Source: Flavobacteriales bacterium UBA1958 (GTDB lineage Bacteria; Bacteroidota; Bacteroidia; Flavobacteriales_D; Sanyastnellaceae). Taken from it: 39,769 nucleotides of DNA. The translations under genes and the position numbers were made by a program. The DNA is taken from assembly GCA_002336675.1 (NCBI GenBank), contig DDEI01000022.1, forward strand, positions 1 through 39,769. Direction: 5' to 3'. Positions 8,361 through 16,660 of the stretch are shown in pieces. Positions within the stretch are counted from its first letter, which is position 1. Every line of letters starts with the position of its first letter. The notes under the pieces are model-generated. The model saw only the letters and a list, made by a program, of their open reading frames with translations, ran no database searches and had not been told where the DNA came from.

Positions 8361-9176
8361 ATGTCAAATGGATTATTAAAAGGAAAAAAAGGAATTATTT
8401 TCGGTGCGCTTAACGACATGTCTATAGCATGGAAAGTGGCGGAAAGAGCTTACGAAGAAGGAGCTGAGTTTACGTTGACAAATGCTCCTATAGCTATGAG
8501 GATGGGTGAAATAAACCAATTAGCAGAAAAGTGTGGCAATGCACTTGTTATACCTGCAGATGCTACTAGTGTGGAAGACTTAACTAATCTTTTCGAAAAG
8601 TCTGTGGAAGCTCTAGGAGGAAAAATAGATTTCGTTCTTCATTCTATAGGAATGTCTCCAAATGTGAGAAAGAATAAACATTACACAGATCTAAATTATG
8701 ATTGGTACCATAAGACTATGGATGTAAGTGCTATGTCTCTTCATAAGACATTAAGTACCGCTATGAAAATGGACGCCATTAATGACTGGGGTTCTGTGGT
8801 AGCTTTAACTTATATAGCTGCTCAGAGAGTATTTCCAGATTACAATGATATGGCAGACGCTAAGTCTTTATTAGAATCTATTACTAGAAGTTTCGGTTAC
8901 CACTACGGTGAGAAGAGTAAAGTTCGTATTAATACCATTTCACAATCCCCTACAGTTACGACTGCAGGAAGCGGAGTGAAGGGTTTTGACGAGTTTATAT
9001 CCTTTTCTGAGCAAATGAGCCCATTGGGAAATGCAAGTTCTCTGGATTGTGCTAACTATTGTATTTCTATGTTTAGTGATTTAACGAAGTATGTGACTAT
9101 GCAGAATTTATTCCATGATGGTGGGTTTAGCAATACTGGAGTTACACAAAACGTAATAGAAAAGTTTACAAAGTAA
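8361..9176 (+). CDS. fabI: Enoyl-[acyl-carrier-protein] reductase FabI
   Basis: The 271-aa short-chain dehydrogenase-like enzyme performs the last reduction of each cycle of type II fatty-acid synthesis. The cofactor loop GALNDMSIAWKVA (residues 15-27) replaces the usual Gly-rich motif, as in FabI. The active site Y151, Y161 and K168 (TYIAAQRVFPDYNDMADAK) matches the E. coli Y146/Y156/K163 spacing exactly. The C-terminal FHDGGFSNTG is typical of the family. It ends in a strong bidirectional terminator at 9207-9245. It is likely cotranscribed with the upstream flavoprotein (33-bp gap, no obvious promoter in between). FabI is the target of triclosan-type inhibitors in this group; nothing here suggests a resistant variant. 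Confidence 0.96.
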   Translation: MSNGLLKGKKGIIFGALNDMSIAWKVAERAYEEGAEFTLTNAPIAMRMGEINQLAEKCGNALVIPADATSVEDLTNLFEKSVEALGGKIDFVLHSIGMSPNVRKNKHYTDLNYDWYHKTMDVSAMSLHKTLSTAMKMDAINDWGSVVALTYIAAQRVFPDYNDMADAKSLLESITRSFGYHYGEKSKVRINTISQSPTVTTAGSGVKGFDEFISFSEQMSPLGNASSLDCANYCISMFSDLTKYVTMQNLFHDGGFSNTGVTQNVIEKFTK

Positions 9177-9206
9177 TTAAATTGGTTACTTAAATAATAT
9201 GACATT

Positions 9207-9245
9207 AAAAAAGCCCCATTCATAAAATGAATAGGGCTTTTTTTA
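9207..9245. terminator. Bidirectional terminator between fabI and thioredoxin-like gene
   Basis: Stem AAGCCC-(C)-ATTCAT pairs with ATGAAT-(A)-GGGCTT around an AAA loop (9211-9238), flanked by an A-run on the left and a T-run on the right, so it can stop both convergent genes. Confidence 0.88.
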
Positions 9246-9261
9246 TATCGTAGTATCTGTT

Positions 9262-9915
9262 TTATTTATTAATTATGGCATCTGAGGCAGCTATAAAGGC
9301 AGTAGTCTCTTGACCTGCCGGAGCTCTTGGATAACCTGTTTTCCCCAAGGCAATTAAATTAAGTTTTCCGGTTTCACTGCTCACTTTAGTGGTGAAATAC
9401 CATACGGTGGGGAATCCTGAAACATTAAAAACTTTTTGAAGATTATCATTTTGAGCTTTTAACTCAGGGTCTAGAGCAGTTCTTCTTGGGAAATCTATCT
9501 CCATTAACACCACATTCTCTTCAGCCCACTTTAGGAACTCATCTTTAACCAATACATTGTCGTGTAATTTAAAGCACCATCCACACCAGTCAGAACCTGT
9601 GAAAAAACCAAGTACTGGCTTTCCAGTTTCCGTTGATTTTTCATGTGCTAGTTGTAAATCGGTATACCATGTTAATCCATCCTTCTCTATAGTCCCTTTA
9701 GTTAAAGGCTCATTATTGGAATTAGTTACGTTAACTATTTTTTTAGTCTTAATAACTCCGGGAACCCCTTTAGCTAGACCTTTATTTTTAATAGCTTTTA
9801 TAGATGCCTCAGGCTTAGTTGTGTCTACAGAGGCGTTAGAATTAGAGCAAAAGCTAAAAACTGATACACTAACTACTAGCACTGATATAAGGGAAATGGA
9901 ACTTAATTTTTTCAT
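9262..9915 (-). CDS. Exported thioredoxin-like protein with CGWC active site
   Basis: The 217-aa protein has an N-terminal signal sequence (residues 1 to about 28). Its region SVFSFCSN resembles a lipobox only loosely (Phe before Cys), so lipidation is doubtful. A linker follows, then a thioredoxin fold from about residue 80. The redox motif is C111-G-W-C114 inside TGSDWCGWCFKLHDN. VKDEFLKWAEENVVLMEIDFPRR and VSGFPTVWYF (with cis-Pro) complete the fold. Such domains reduce or isomerise disulfides of envelope proteins; the WCGWC variant belongs to the DsbD-C/thioredoxin_7 style of Bacteroidota proteins. It is transcribed alone, converging with fabI at a shared terminator. Partner proteins are unknown. 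Confidence 0.85.
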   Translation of the reverse strand: MKKLSSISLISVLVVSVSVFSFCSNSNASVDTTKPEASIKAIKNKGLAKGVPGVIKTKKIVNVTNSNNEPLTKGTIEKDGLTWYTDLQLAHEKSTETGKPVLGFFTGSDWCGWCFKLHDNVLVKDEFLKWAEENVVLMEIDFPRRTALDPELKAQNDNLQKVFNVSGFPTVWYFTTKVSSETGKLNLIALGKTGYPRAPAGQETTAFIAASDAIINK

Positions 9916-10070
9916 TGTTATTTTATTGAAGTATAAAGGTACGTAATCTATTTTGTTTGGAGGAGAACTTCATTTCGTTCTTACTCTATTATTATTGAAG
10001 CCCTATGTTCAAAAGCTATGCCATTTTATACGTTTTAAAAGCTATTTAAAAGATAAATTTGAAAAAACAA

Positions 10071-11225
10071 ATGAAATTATTTAAATATATCACTGAACAA
10101 TTCGAGCTCGAAGATCTTGGTTCTGTTTTGAGAAATGCTGAACAAGCAGGAGTAGACCTCGAGTTTGATAAAAATAGATATGCTTATGGATTTAATTTAA
10201 GCATGGTCCAGCTAAAAATATCAGACAACATCTATTTAATAGACGCACTTCAGGTTGAGGATTTAAGCTCTGTTTATAAAATGTTGGAGGATGACTCCAT
10301 AGAGAAGATTGTTTTTGCTTTTGGTGAGGACATCAGATTACTTCATTCACTAGATTGTTTTCCTGCGAACATTTTCGATTTAAGCATAGCTGCTAGTATG
10401 TTAAATTTCCCTCCTTGTTCTTTGAGTTCACTAACATTTAAGGTATTATCAGTTGAGGAAAAGGAATCTAGTCAAAAGAGTAATTGGCTCAAAAGACCTT
10501 TAACAGCAGCACAGCTTAGCTATGCTGCTGAAGATGTTGAGTTTTTAAGAGAGCTTCATGATAGTTTAACAGAAACTATAAATAATAAAGGAATAACAGA
10601 CTGGGTAAGACAGGAAAATAAGAAATATGACCTTTCTGATTACAGTAATATCCAAAGCTTTAGTCCTTTAAAGAATAAAGACAAAAAGGGCCTTTCTGAG
10701 TATCAGTTTTACATTCTAGAACAATTAATGAACTACAGAGAGGAAATAGCTGAAAGAGAAAATAAACCAGGTTATCATATAGTAGATAAGAATGTTTTAA
10801 TCAAACTGGCTAACGGTGAGATGAGATTGAGAGATCTGTTTTCAATGAAGGGAATATCAAAATATTTTAAGAATGCAGAGGCTAAAGCTATGTTAAATGG
10901 GTTGCTAGCAAAGGCAGATTCTAAATCAAAAAATCTGGACCTCTCACTGACAGATCCTGCTATCAGGAAATTAAGTAGAGAAGATTACTTGGTGATGACC
11001 CAAAGGAAAAAAGTGACAGATAGTATCGTTCAGTCTATTCTTCTTCCTATAAAGAATGCAATTAAGGATGATATCGGAGAGTTTGCCTCGTCTTTTATGT
11101 TTAGTAACAAAATAATGAATGAGATAGCTTCTAAAGGCTTGTCTGGTTTAACCCCTTATAAACAAAAGTTGATTTGGGATTATGCTACTAAGTTGAAAAT
11201 AGATTTATCTGACTTTACCTTATAA
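10071..11225 (+). CDS. rnd: Ribonuclease D-like 3'-5' exoribonuclease with HRDC domain
   Basis: The 384-aa protein carries a DEDDy exonuclease domain. Exo I is D29/E31 (VDLEFD), Exo II is D87 (FGEDIRLL), and Exo III is Y151/D155 (SYAAEDVEFL), so all catalytic metal-binding residues are present. An HRDC nucleic-acid-binding domain follows (about residues 200-275, YQFYILEQLMNYREEIA...KLANGEMRLRDL). RNase D trims 3' ends of stable RNAs such as tRNA precursors in the cytoplasm. An in-frame TTG at 10059 could extend it by four residues. ATG at 10071 is preferred because a TAAATTTG box (10054-10061) overlaps that TTG and could be promoter sequence. Length is close to the usual 370-390 aa. Confidence 0.88.
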   Translation: MKLFKYITEQFELEDLGSVLRNAEQAGVDLEFDKNRYAYGFNLSMVQLKISDNIYLIDALQVEDLSSVYKMLEDDSIEKIVFAFGEDIRLLHSLDCFPANIFDLSIAASMLNFPPCSLSSLTFKVLSVEEKESSQKSNWLKRPLTAAQLSYAAEDVEFLRELHDSLTETINNKGITDWVRQENKKYDLSDYSNIQSFSPLKNKDKKGLSEYQFYILEQLMNYREEIAERENKPGYHIVDKNVLIKLANGEMRLRDLFSMKGISKYFKNAEAKAMLNGLLAKADSKSKNLDLSLTDPAIRKLSREDYLVMTQRKKVTDSIVQSILLPIKNAIKDDIGEFASSFMFSNKIMNEIASKGLSGLTPYKQKLIWDYATKLKIDLSDFTL

Positions 11226-11274
11226 TCAACATTTTACGTGGAAATTCTAATGAACTTCAACGGAAAAATCAGAC

Positions 11275-11433
11275 GTGAATTTTATTGAAAAACAAATGGA
11301 GGCTACTGTTTTTCATTTAAATCAAATATCACTTATCGATAGTGATTTAGCAGAAGGCGGAAGCGTTTTTTTAAGAATTGGACAACAGGCTTTAGACAAA
11401 GAAGCTTTCTGTATGGTCTATAAAATATTATAA
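11275..11433 (+). CDS. Possible small protein or gene remnant (45-52 aa)
   Basis: A short open frame downstream of the RNase D gene starts with GTG (11275) or ATG (11296) and ends at TAA 11431-11433. The ATG form would give 45 residues beginning MEATVFHLNQISLIDS and ending CMVYKIL. The codon pattern looks protein-like, with Gly/Ser/Asp-rich turns. I recognise no family and see no strong ribosome-binding site. It sits 50-70 bp after the RNase D stop, so it could be a cotranscribed small gene. It could also be the degraded tail of something larger or a chance frame in AT-rich DNA. Treat it as a candidate only. Confidence 0.25.
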   Translation: MNFIEKQMEATVFHLNQISLIDSDLAEGGSVFLRIGQQALDKEAFCMVYKIL

Positions 11434-11448
11434 TGGAGTGAATTACGA

Positions 11449-12024
11449 TTAGTTTAAGTTAGGGTCTGTAGGTAAGCCTATCATTTTTGAATATTTAGAC
11501 CCCATAGATTCTAGGAATTCTGCCCATAAATTGTCAGACTTTATATTCATAACTATTTCAGGTTTAGCTTCAGCCACATACCAGCTATTTTGAGCCATTT
11601 CTTCTTCTAGCTGATTTGCAGACCATCCGGAATATCCTACAAAAAATTTAACTTGATTATGGCCCACATTTCCTTTGGATATTTCTTCTTTTAGGTGTTC
11701 GAAATCTCCCCCTAAATAGATGCCGTTTGCTATCTCTTTAGAATCAATAATGGAGCTTCCTAGTGTATGCAAGTAATATAAATTGGAGCTGTTTACCGGT
11801 CCTCCTAGACTAACTCTAGTAGTTAGTTCAGGAAGCCCTTTCATAATCTGGCCCAAGCTCATATCTAAATAGTTGTTTAAAACAAATCCAAATGAACCCT
11901 CATCATTATGCTCACATAGCAAAATTGCTGCCCTTTTAAAGTATGGATCAGTTAAAAAAGGTTCAGAGAGGAGAATTTTTCCTCTAGATGGATTTTCGGT
12001 ATTTTCAGGAGTAATTTTAATCAT
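11449..12024 (-). CDS. YqgE/AlgH family protein
   Basis: The 191-aa cytoplasmic protein belongs to the YqgE/AlgH (DUF179) family. The signatures are RGKILLSEPFLTDPYFKRA near the N-terminus, LCEHNDEGSFGFVLN, LGGPV, and VGYSGWSANQLEEE with the following SWYVAEA. The length is typical (about 185-190 aa). The molecular function of the family is not settled. In Pseudomonas, AlgH was linked to alginate regulation, but most genomes carry it in unrelated contexts. Here it lies alone on the minus strand, divergent from the secreted M14 peptidase with about 105 bp between the starts. Confidence 0.93.
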   Translation of the reverse strand: MIKITPENTENPSRGKILLSEPFLTDPYFKRAAILLCEHNDEGSFGFVLNNYLDMSLGQIMKGLPELTTRVSLGGPVNSSNLYYLHTLGSSIIDSKEIANGIYLGGDFEHLKEEISKGNVGHNQVKFFVGYSGWSANQLEEEMAQNSWYVAEAKPEIVMNIKSDNLWAEFLESMGSKYSKMIGLPTDPNLN

Positions 12025-12129
12025 ACTCTTTATTAGCTTCGCAATTTAAAAGGCGAATACTTTTGAGTTAAACGAAAAATAGTTATCTAAAGTTGCCTAA
12101 GCTAGATTTTCGTCTTCAATATTACACAA

Positions 12130-13869
12130 ATGAAAAGTAACCTATTTCTATTTCTTACAGTCTTGAGTTTGATATTTTCTTCAAGCTTTAAAGCATCATC
12201 ACAGCTTATGTCGGATACTAAATTCGCCGGGAATGTGACTTTAACTTACGAGGCCTGTATTGATCAATATCGTAAGTTTTCTGCTTCGAAATTCGGATAT
12301 TTGAAAGAGTTTGGTTCTACAGATACAGGCGAGCCATTGCATTTATTTCTCCTTTCTTCAGAGGATTTAAATGAAAAAAAGCTATCAAAAAATAAAGTAA
12401 CCATCCTTATAAATAATGCGATTCACCCGGGAGAGCCATGCGGAGTAGATGCCAGTGTGATGTTTATAAATACAATATTAAATGATGAGAATTTGGAAAA
12501 CATTTTATCTAAAGTGAACATCGCTATAATACCTATGTATAACATTGGGGGTGTTTTAAATAGAGGATGCTGTAGCAGAGCTAACCAGAATGGGCCAGCT
12601 TTTTATGGTTTCAGAGGAAACGCAAAAAATTTAGATTTAAACAGAGATTTTATTAAGTGTGATTCTAAAAATGCTGAAGCATTTATGAGCATTTACCATT
12701 ATTTAAATCCGCACATATTTTTAGATACTCACACCAGTAACGGAGCAGATTATCAGTATGTAATGACTTTAATTACAACTCAGCCAGATAAAGCGACTCC
12801 TCCGGTTAGATCATATTTGAATAATGTGATGGTAGATGAGCTTTACAATAAAATGGAAGCAGTTGGTTATCCTATGGCTCCATATGTCCATGCTTTAGGC
12901 AACACGCCAGATGATGGAATAAAGGATTACCTAGAAACACCAAGGTACAGCACAGGTTACTCTACTCTTTTTAATGCTTTAGGGTTTGTCTCTGAAGCAC
13001 ACATGTTAAAGCCTTATTCTGAAAGAGTGCAAAGTACTTACGAGTTAATGATTCAATTATTAAACTTCAGTGAAAGAAGATATGATGAGATTATAGAAAT
13101 GAAAAATAGAGCAGATAATTTTTCTAAAGCATTGAAGACGTTCGAGATTTCATGGAAGCTAGACACAAGCAGGTATGAAGAGTTTATGTTTAAGGGATAT
13201 GAAGCGAAATATAAGAAAAGTGAGTTCAGCATGAATCAAAGGCTGTATTATGATCAAGATGCTCCTTATGAAAAATTGATTAAATATTACAATAGGTATC
13301 CTGCTGATTTAAGGGTAGAGGCTCCAGACTATTATATTATTCCTCAGGCTTGGAGCGAAGTGATTTCTTTGTTGAAATTAAATGGAGTAAGCCTGACTCC
13401 ATTAGATCATGATAGCGTAATGGACGTAGAGTTTTATTTTATCGAAAATTATGAGACAGCACCCAATCCTTACGAAGGACATTACATACACTCTGAGGTT
13501 AAATTAATATCTAAAAAAGTAACCCAAAATTTCAGAAAAGGAGATTATCTGATTCCTGTAAATCAGTTTTCTAATAGATATATCGTCGAGACACTTGAGC
13601 CAGAAGGACCGGATTCATTTTTCGCCTGGAATTTCTTCGATTCCGCATTACAACAAAAAGAGTGGTTTTCGACCTATGTTTTTGAAGATGTTGCGGCAGA
13701 GATGTTGAAGACAGATCCCGAATTAGAAGCAGAGTTTATTCAAAAGCAAAAGGAGTCTGATGATTTTTTAGAGAATCAATGGGCACAGTTATATTGGTTA
13801 TACAAGAAGTCAGATAATTATGAACCTTCTCATAATAGATACCCAATTGCTAGATACACTCTCAATTAA
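12130..13869 (+). CDS. Secreted M14-family zinc carboxypeptidase-like metallopeptidase
   Basis: The 579-aa protein has a signal peptide (residues 1 to about 24, ending ASSQ). The zinc site H99xxE102 (NNAIHPGEPCG) with third ligand H201 (FLDTHTSNG) is intact, and E289 (GFVSEAHMLKPYSER) occupies the position of the catalytic glutamate. NLDLNRDF (168-174) is the substrate carboxylate-binding Asn-Arg motif of M14. The catalytic domain spans about residues 40-320; the remaining 260 residues are a family-specific C-terminal region with no recognised domain. It would trim peptides in the periplasm or outside the cell, which fits the peptide-scavenging genes nearby. No T9SS tail is seen. It is transcribed alone. 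Exact specificity (carboxypeptidase or endo-type) is uncertain. Confidence 0.88.
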   Translation: MKSNLFLFLTVLSLIFSSSFKASSQLMSDTKFAGNVTLTYEACIDQYRKFSASKFGYLKEFGSTDTGEPLHLFLLSSEDLNEKKLSKNKVTILINNAIHPGEPCGVDASVMFINTILNDENLENILSKVNIAIIPMYNIGGVLNRGCCSRANQNGPAFYGFRGNAKNLDLNRDFIKCDSKNAEAFMSIYHYLNPHIFLDTHTSNGADYQYVMTLITTQPDKATPPVRSYLNNVMVDELYNKMEAVGYPMAPYVHALGNTPDDGIKDYLETPRYSTGYSTLFNALGFVSEAHMLKPYSERVQSTYELMIQLLNFSERRYDEIIEMKNRADNFSKALKTFEISWKLDTSRYEEFMFKGYEAKYKKSEFSMNQRLYYDQDAPYEKLIKYYNRYPADLRVEAPDYYIIPQAWSEVISLLKLNGVSLTPLDHDSVMDVEFYFIENYETAPNPYEGHYIHSEVKLISKKVTQNFRKGDYLIPVNQFSNRYIVETLEPEGPDSFFAWNFFDSALQQKEWFSTYVFEDVAAEMLKTDPELEAEFIQKQKESDDFLENQWAQLYWLYKKSDNYEPSHNRYPIARYTLN

Positions 13870-14295
13870 TTAGCCATAATAAAGAGATTGAGACTCTAGA
13901 CTATTTGACATGTTCTTTTTCTAAATTATTATGATCAAGTTTCTCATCTTGAGAAGTAAATATTTCCGCTATGCATCCTCATTATTGGGTCAAAAGAGAA
14001 GAGAATCATTGACCGCTCAGTAGAATTTTCCAGTCGCATATTTGATCACTGCTAAGCTAAGTGAGTTTTTTAGAATCGTAATAAACTCGGAGGTCTTCTC
14101 TGCTAGACTCTTCTTTTTTTAATTTTGAACTTAAATCCAAAAATGCACGACATTTTAGAGAATTGTGTATCGAAGCAGAATTGAGAATTATAGAAAAAGT
14201 AAACAGGGTTGAAGATTTATGTTTTAGAATAAATTAATAAGTGATTATTTCCCTTTTGTAGGCTAACTTATTAATAAAATTACTTCATGTCTAAA
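13870..14295. other. 426-bp gap with decayed coding traces
   Basis: No intact gene is visible between the M14 peptidase and the coiled-coil membrane protein, whose genes converge here. Coding-like fragments in two frames occupy 13987-14237 and are listed as a possible pseudogene. No clear terminator hairpin is seen for the M14 gene. Confidence 0.5.
13987..14237 (+). pseudogene. Possible decayed ORF, weakly like four-helix-bundle (23S rRNA IVS) proteins
   Basis: Two protein-like fragments lie in different frames. Positions 13987-14055 encode a peptide containing EKRIIDRSVEFSSRIFDHC and then a stop. Positions 14106-14237 encode one containing ARHFRELCIEAELRIIEKVN and then a stop. The first resembles, by memory only, the amino-terminal helix of the S23/four-helix-bundle family (pattern IIxxSxxFSxRI), and the second could be its C-terminal helix. 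No start codon precedes either in frame, and the segment between them has stops in frame. If real, it is a frameshifted remnant of a mobile-type small gene. AT-rich noncoding DNA can also give such frames by chance. Confidence 0.25.
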
Positions 14296-14910
14296 CTAAA
14301 TGCTTTTATTAATTTCATCTTGTAGCTGTCTTGCTAAAATTTGTTCTTTCTCTCTAGATCTCTTTTTAAAGTCTTCAAATTCGTGTTCTAACATACTAAA
14401 ATTACTTCTAGTTTCTTTGGCTATAATAGTTTTAGATTTTAGTCTAAAAAATGAAAATATTAGTAAAAAGGTTAATAAACAGGTAATAGCCCAGAAAAAA
14501 GATTTGAATGCAGATTTACTCGTGCTAGTTCCAGAAATTTGAAAAGAGTCTTTTTCAGAAATTGCCTGAAAAAGTTGGGTGTTCAATGTGTCTATAGTAG
14601 TACTTAATTCTCTGTTAGAAGAATTGTTACTAACGATTCTGCTTTTGAGGCTAATGATTTCTAGCTGAAGAGCTTTTAGGCTGTCTATCACATTGTCTCT
14701 GAATTTATTCAGTTTAAACGCTCTAACTATTTTGTGGTCTTGGTATTTATTAGAAGATTTCCAAATGTAATCGTATTGGCTGTCTATAGTTCCCGCATCT
14801 AATGATCCGGTATTTTCATTAAGACTTTGAGCTAGCGAGCCTCCTAAAAAGGCAAGTGTTAAAAAAGAAACTACGAGTAGTTTGAGGAAAATACTATTAT
14901 ACATTACCAT
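14296..14910 (-). CDS. Flavobacterial signal-peptide/coiled-coil single-TM protein
   Basis: The 204-aa protein has a signal peptide (residues 1 to about 28, ending SLAQ), a conserved stretch SLDAGTIDSQYDYIWKSSN (36-54) with YQDHKIVRAFKL after it, and a predicted coiled coil (about 70-118). A transmembrane helix follows (about 136-156), then a charged C-terminal helix (160-204). The same architecture and motifs belong to a family I recall from many flavobacterial genomes, often mislabelled tRNA (guanine-N1)-methyltransferase; no methyltransferase fold is visible here. With the signal peptide cleaved, the first coiled coil would be periplasmic and the C-terminal coil cytoplasmic, suggesting an envelope-spanning scaffold or sensor. 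The function is unknown. The gene stands alone. Confidence 0.75.
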   Translation of the reverse strand: MVMYNSIFLKLLVVSFLTLAFLGGSLAQSLNENTGSLDAGTIDSQYDYIWKSSNKYQDHKIVRAFKLNKFRDNVIDSLKALQLEIISLKSRIVSNNSSNRELSTTIDTLNTQLFQAISEKDSFQISGTSTSKSAFKSFFWAITCLLTFLLIFSFFRLKSKTIIAKETRSNFSMLEHEFEDFKKRSREKEQILARQLQDEINKSI

Positions 14911-15266
14911 TTATTTTAAGGTCAAAGGTATTAAATCCAACGCGCTAATCTTCGTCGGAAATAAAAGAATCTCAATACATGCTTACAAGATTTCTTAGCG
15001 ATGAAAATGATTCCATTACTGCTTTTCGGTAGTTAATTGAATATAGAATTTGATTTGAATTAGTCGAGCTCACTTGCGTGATCTCTATGTTCGGTGTAAA
15101 TTAATTCAACGGAATACTTATTTATGGGTAACCATCTATTATTTCTCGATTAATTCTCCCTTTATGGTTCCGCTTCTTGGATTTATGATAAATGTTATTT
15201 GCTTGTTATTCAAAACACCGAAATTCGCATTTCGTAAAGATGAAGAAAACATTTAAAGCTTAATGA
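14911..15266. other. 356-bp divergent intergenic region
   Basis: The region separates the divergent coiled-coil protein gene and pdxH. A 60-codon frame (15074-15256, TTG start) has a hydrophobic, low-complexity product and no family resemblance; I do not count it as a gene. No exact TAnnTTTG box or terminator was recognised. Confidence 0.5.
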
Positions 15267-15902
15267 ATGTCATTAAAGGAAAGTAGAATAGAGTACAAAA
15301 AAGGAACGCTATCAGACGATTTAAAAAATGAATCTCCTTTTGATTTATTTAAGGATTGGTTAGAATTAGCAAAGAAATACGTAGCGCTGGATTTTAATGC
15401 AATGTCATTAAACACCAATAGTTCAGATGGGTTTCCAGCCAGTAGAATAGTTTTACTAAGAGAGTTTACGGAGGAAGGGTTTATTTTTTACACCAATTAT
15501 GAGAGTGCTAAGGGAAAGGAGCTCGAACAGAATCCTAATGTTTCTCTAAACTTTTTTTGGAGAGAGCTAGAAAAACAGATAAGAGTAAAAGGCACAGCTG
15601 TCAAGGTTAGTTCAGAGGTAAGTAATGTCTATTTTTCTTCAAGGCCCAGAAAAAGCCAAATAGGAGCTTGGGTATCCAATCAGAGTGAGGTAATTCAAAG
15701 CAGAGAAACTCTGGTAAGAAAAGAAGAAGAGTTAGAAAAAGTCTTTAAAGGAAAAGAGGTTACACGCCCGCCTCACTGGGGTGGATATTTAGTGATTCCT
15801 AATTCTTTTGAGTTTTGGCAGGGTAGATCAGGTCGTCTTCATGATAGGCTTAAATTCTCTGAAAAAGACAATTTATGGTCTGCTGATAGACTTTCTCCTT
15901 GA
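15267..15902 (+). CDS. pdxH: Pyridoxamine 5'-phosphate oxidase
   Basis: The 211-aa FMN enzyme oxidises pyridoxine or pyridoxamine 5'-phosphate to pyridoxal 5'-phosphate in the cytoplasm. Family motifs are present in order: SRIVLLREFTEEGFIFYTNYES (FMN phosphate binding), SLNFFWRELEKQIRVKG, SSRPRKSQIGAWVSNQS, PPHWGGYLVIP and the C-terminal FWQGRSGRLHDR with final ADRLSP (PLP/FMN-binding signature). The length equals that of typical PdxH (about 213 aa). ATG at 15267 gives the usual start with an FDLFKDWLELA helix. It converges on the TrmH-like gene with a single base between the two stop codons. Confidence 0.96.
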   Translation: MSLKESRIEYKKGTLSDDLKNESPFDLFKDWLELAKKYVALDFNAMSLNTNSSDGFPASRIVLLREFTEEGFIFYTNYESAKGKELEQNPNVSLNFFWRELEKQIRVKGTAVKVSSEVSNVYFSSRPRKSQIGAWVSNQSEVIQSRETLVRKEEELEKVFKGKEVTRPPHWGGYLVIPNSFEFWQGRSGRLHDRLKFSEKDNLWSADRLSP

Positions 15903-15903
15903 T

Positions 15904-16593
15904 TTAAGTTTTAAGAGAATTAGTACCCGAGATTTCTTTATAGTATTTATCTACTATTAAATCAGAGCTTTTAATGCTACTCGTTAACCACTGGTAAAGT
16001 ATCTTATTTTTTTCAGTTTCTGATAATTTCCAATTTACTTCGGATTGAATAATTCTTCTAGACAAGTTCTGTGCAGTAATGGCAGCTGCCACTGAAATGT
16101 TTAAGCTTTCAGTAAATCCAAGCATTGGTATTTTCATAAAGTAATCCGCATTATCAGATACATCCTGAGTAATCCCTAGTTTTTCGGTTCCGAAAACTAC
16201 CGCTATAGGCTCGTCTATAGGAAGAGTGTCACAGGTGAAGTCATTTCTATGAGGAGTAGTTGCTACTATTTTATACCCTTTAGACTTTAAGTGATTTAGG
16301 CATTTTACGGTGCCGTTTTCAAAATCATTATGGCTGTACATGTTAACCCATTTTTCAGCTCCAAGTGCTATTTTCTTATCCCGTAAATACTTGTTCTTAG
16401 TCTCTATAACATGAACTTCCTGAATACCGAAGCAGTCGCAACTTCTTATGACCGCACTGGCGTTATGAGATTGGAAAATATTTTCCACTACGAAAGTGAG
16501 GTGCTTAGTTCTGTAATCAATTATCTCTTCGAACTTTCCCCACCTTTCTTCAGTGACGAATTGTCTTAAATATTGTATTAGCTGAGTATCCAA
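15904..16593 (-). CDS. TrmH-family SPOUT RNA 2'-O-methyltransferase
   Basis: The 229-aa protein has the SPOUT knot-fold signatures of TrmH/SpoU enzymes. These are NIFQSHNASAVIRSCDCFGIQEVHVI (motif 1, with the conserved Asn and Arg), VVFGTEKLGI (motif 2, SAM-binding loop) and KIPMLGFTESLNISVAAAI (motif 3). Such enzymes use S-adenosylmethionine to methylate ribose of tRNA G18 or, in relatives, rRNA. The N- and C-terminal helices flanking the core and the length resemble bacterial TrmH (about 229 aa in E. coli), so tRNA Gm18 methylation is the best guess. It is downstream of HU on the same strand but separated by a terminator. Confidence 0.88.
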   Translation of the reverse strand: MDTQLIQYLRQFVTEERWGKFEEIIDYRTKHLTFVVENIFQSHNASAVIRSCDCFGIQEVHVIETKNKYLRDKKIALGAEKWVNMYSHNDFENGTVKCLNHLKSKGYKIVATTPHRNDFTCDTLPIDEPIAVVFGTEKLGITQDVSDNADYFMKIPMLGFTESLNISVAAAITAQNLSRRIIQSEVNWKLSETEKNKILYQWLTSSIKSSDLIVDKYYKEISGTNSLKT

Positions 16594-16617
16594 ATTTCTA
16601 AAATTACAAGAAACAAT

Positions 16618-16640
16618 AAAGGCCGGTAAAACCGGCCTTT
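16618..16640. terminator. Strong hairpin terminator of the HU gene
   Basis: Perfect 10-bp stem AAAGGCCGGT/ACCGGCCTTT (16618-16627 with 16631-16640) with a 3-nt loop, 21 bp past the HU stop. T-rich sequence follows on both strands (short on the minus strand), so it mainly ends HU. Confidence 0.85.
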
Positions 16641-16660
16641 ATTAAGCTTTTAAAAGGCTC

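Noticed and set aside
15074..15256. 60-codon frame upstream of pdxH
   Set aside because: TTG start, hydrophobic low-complexity product, no family, no promoter or RBS; most likely a chance frame in AT-rich DNA.
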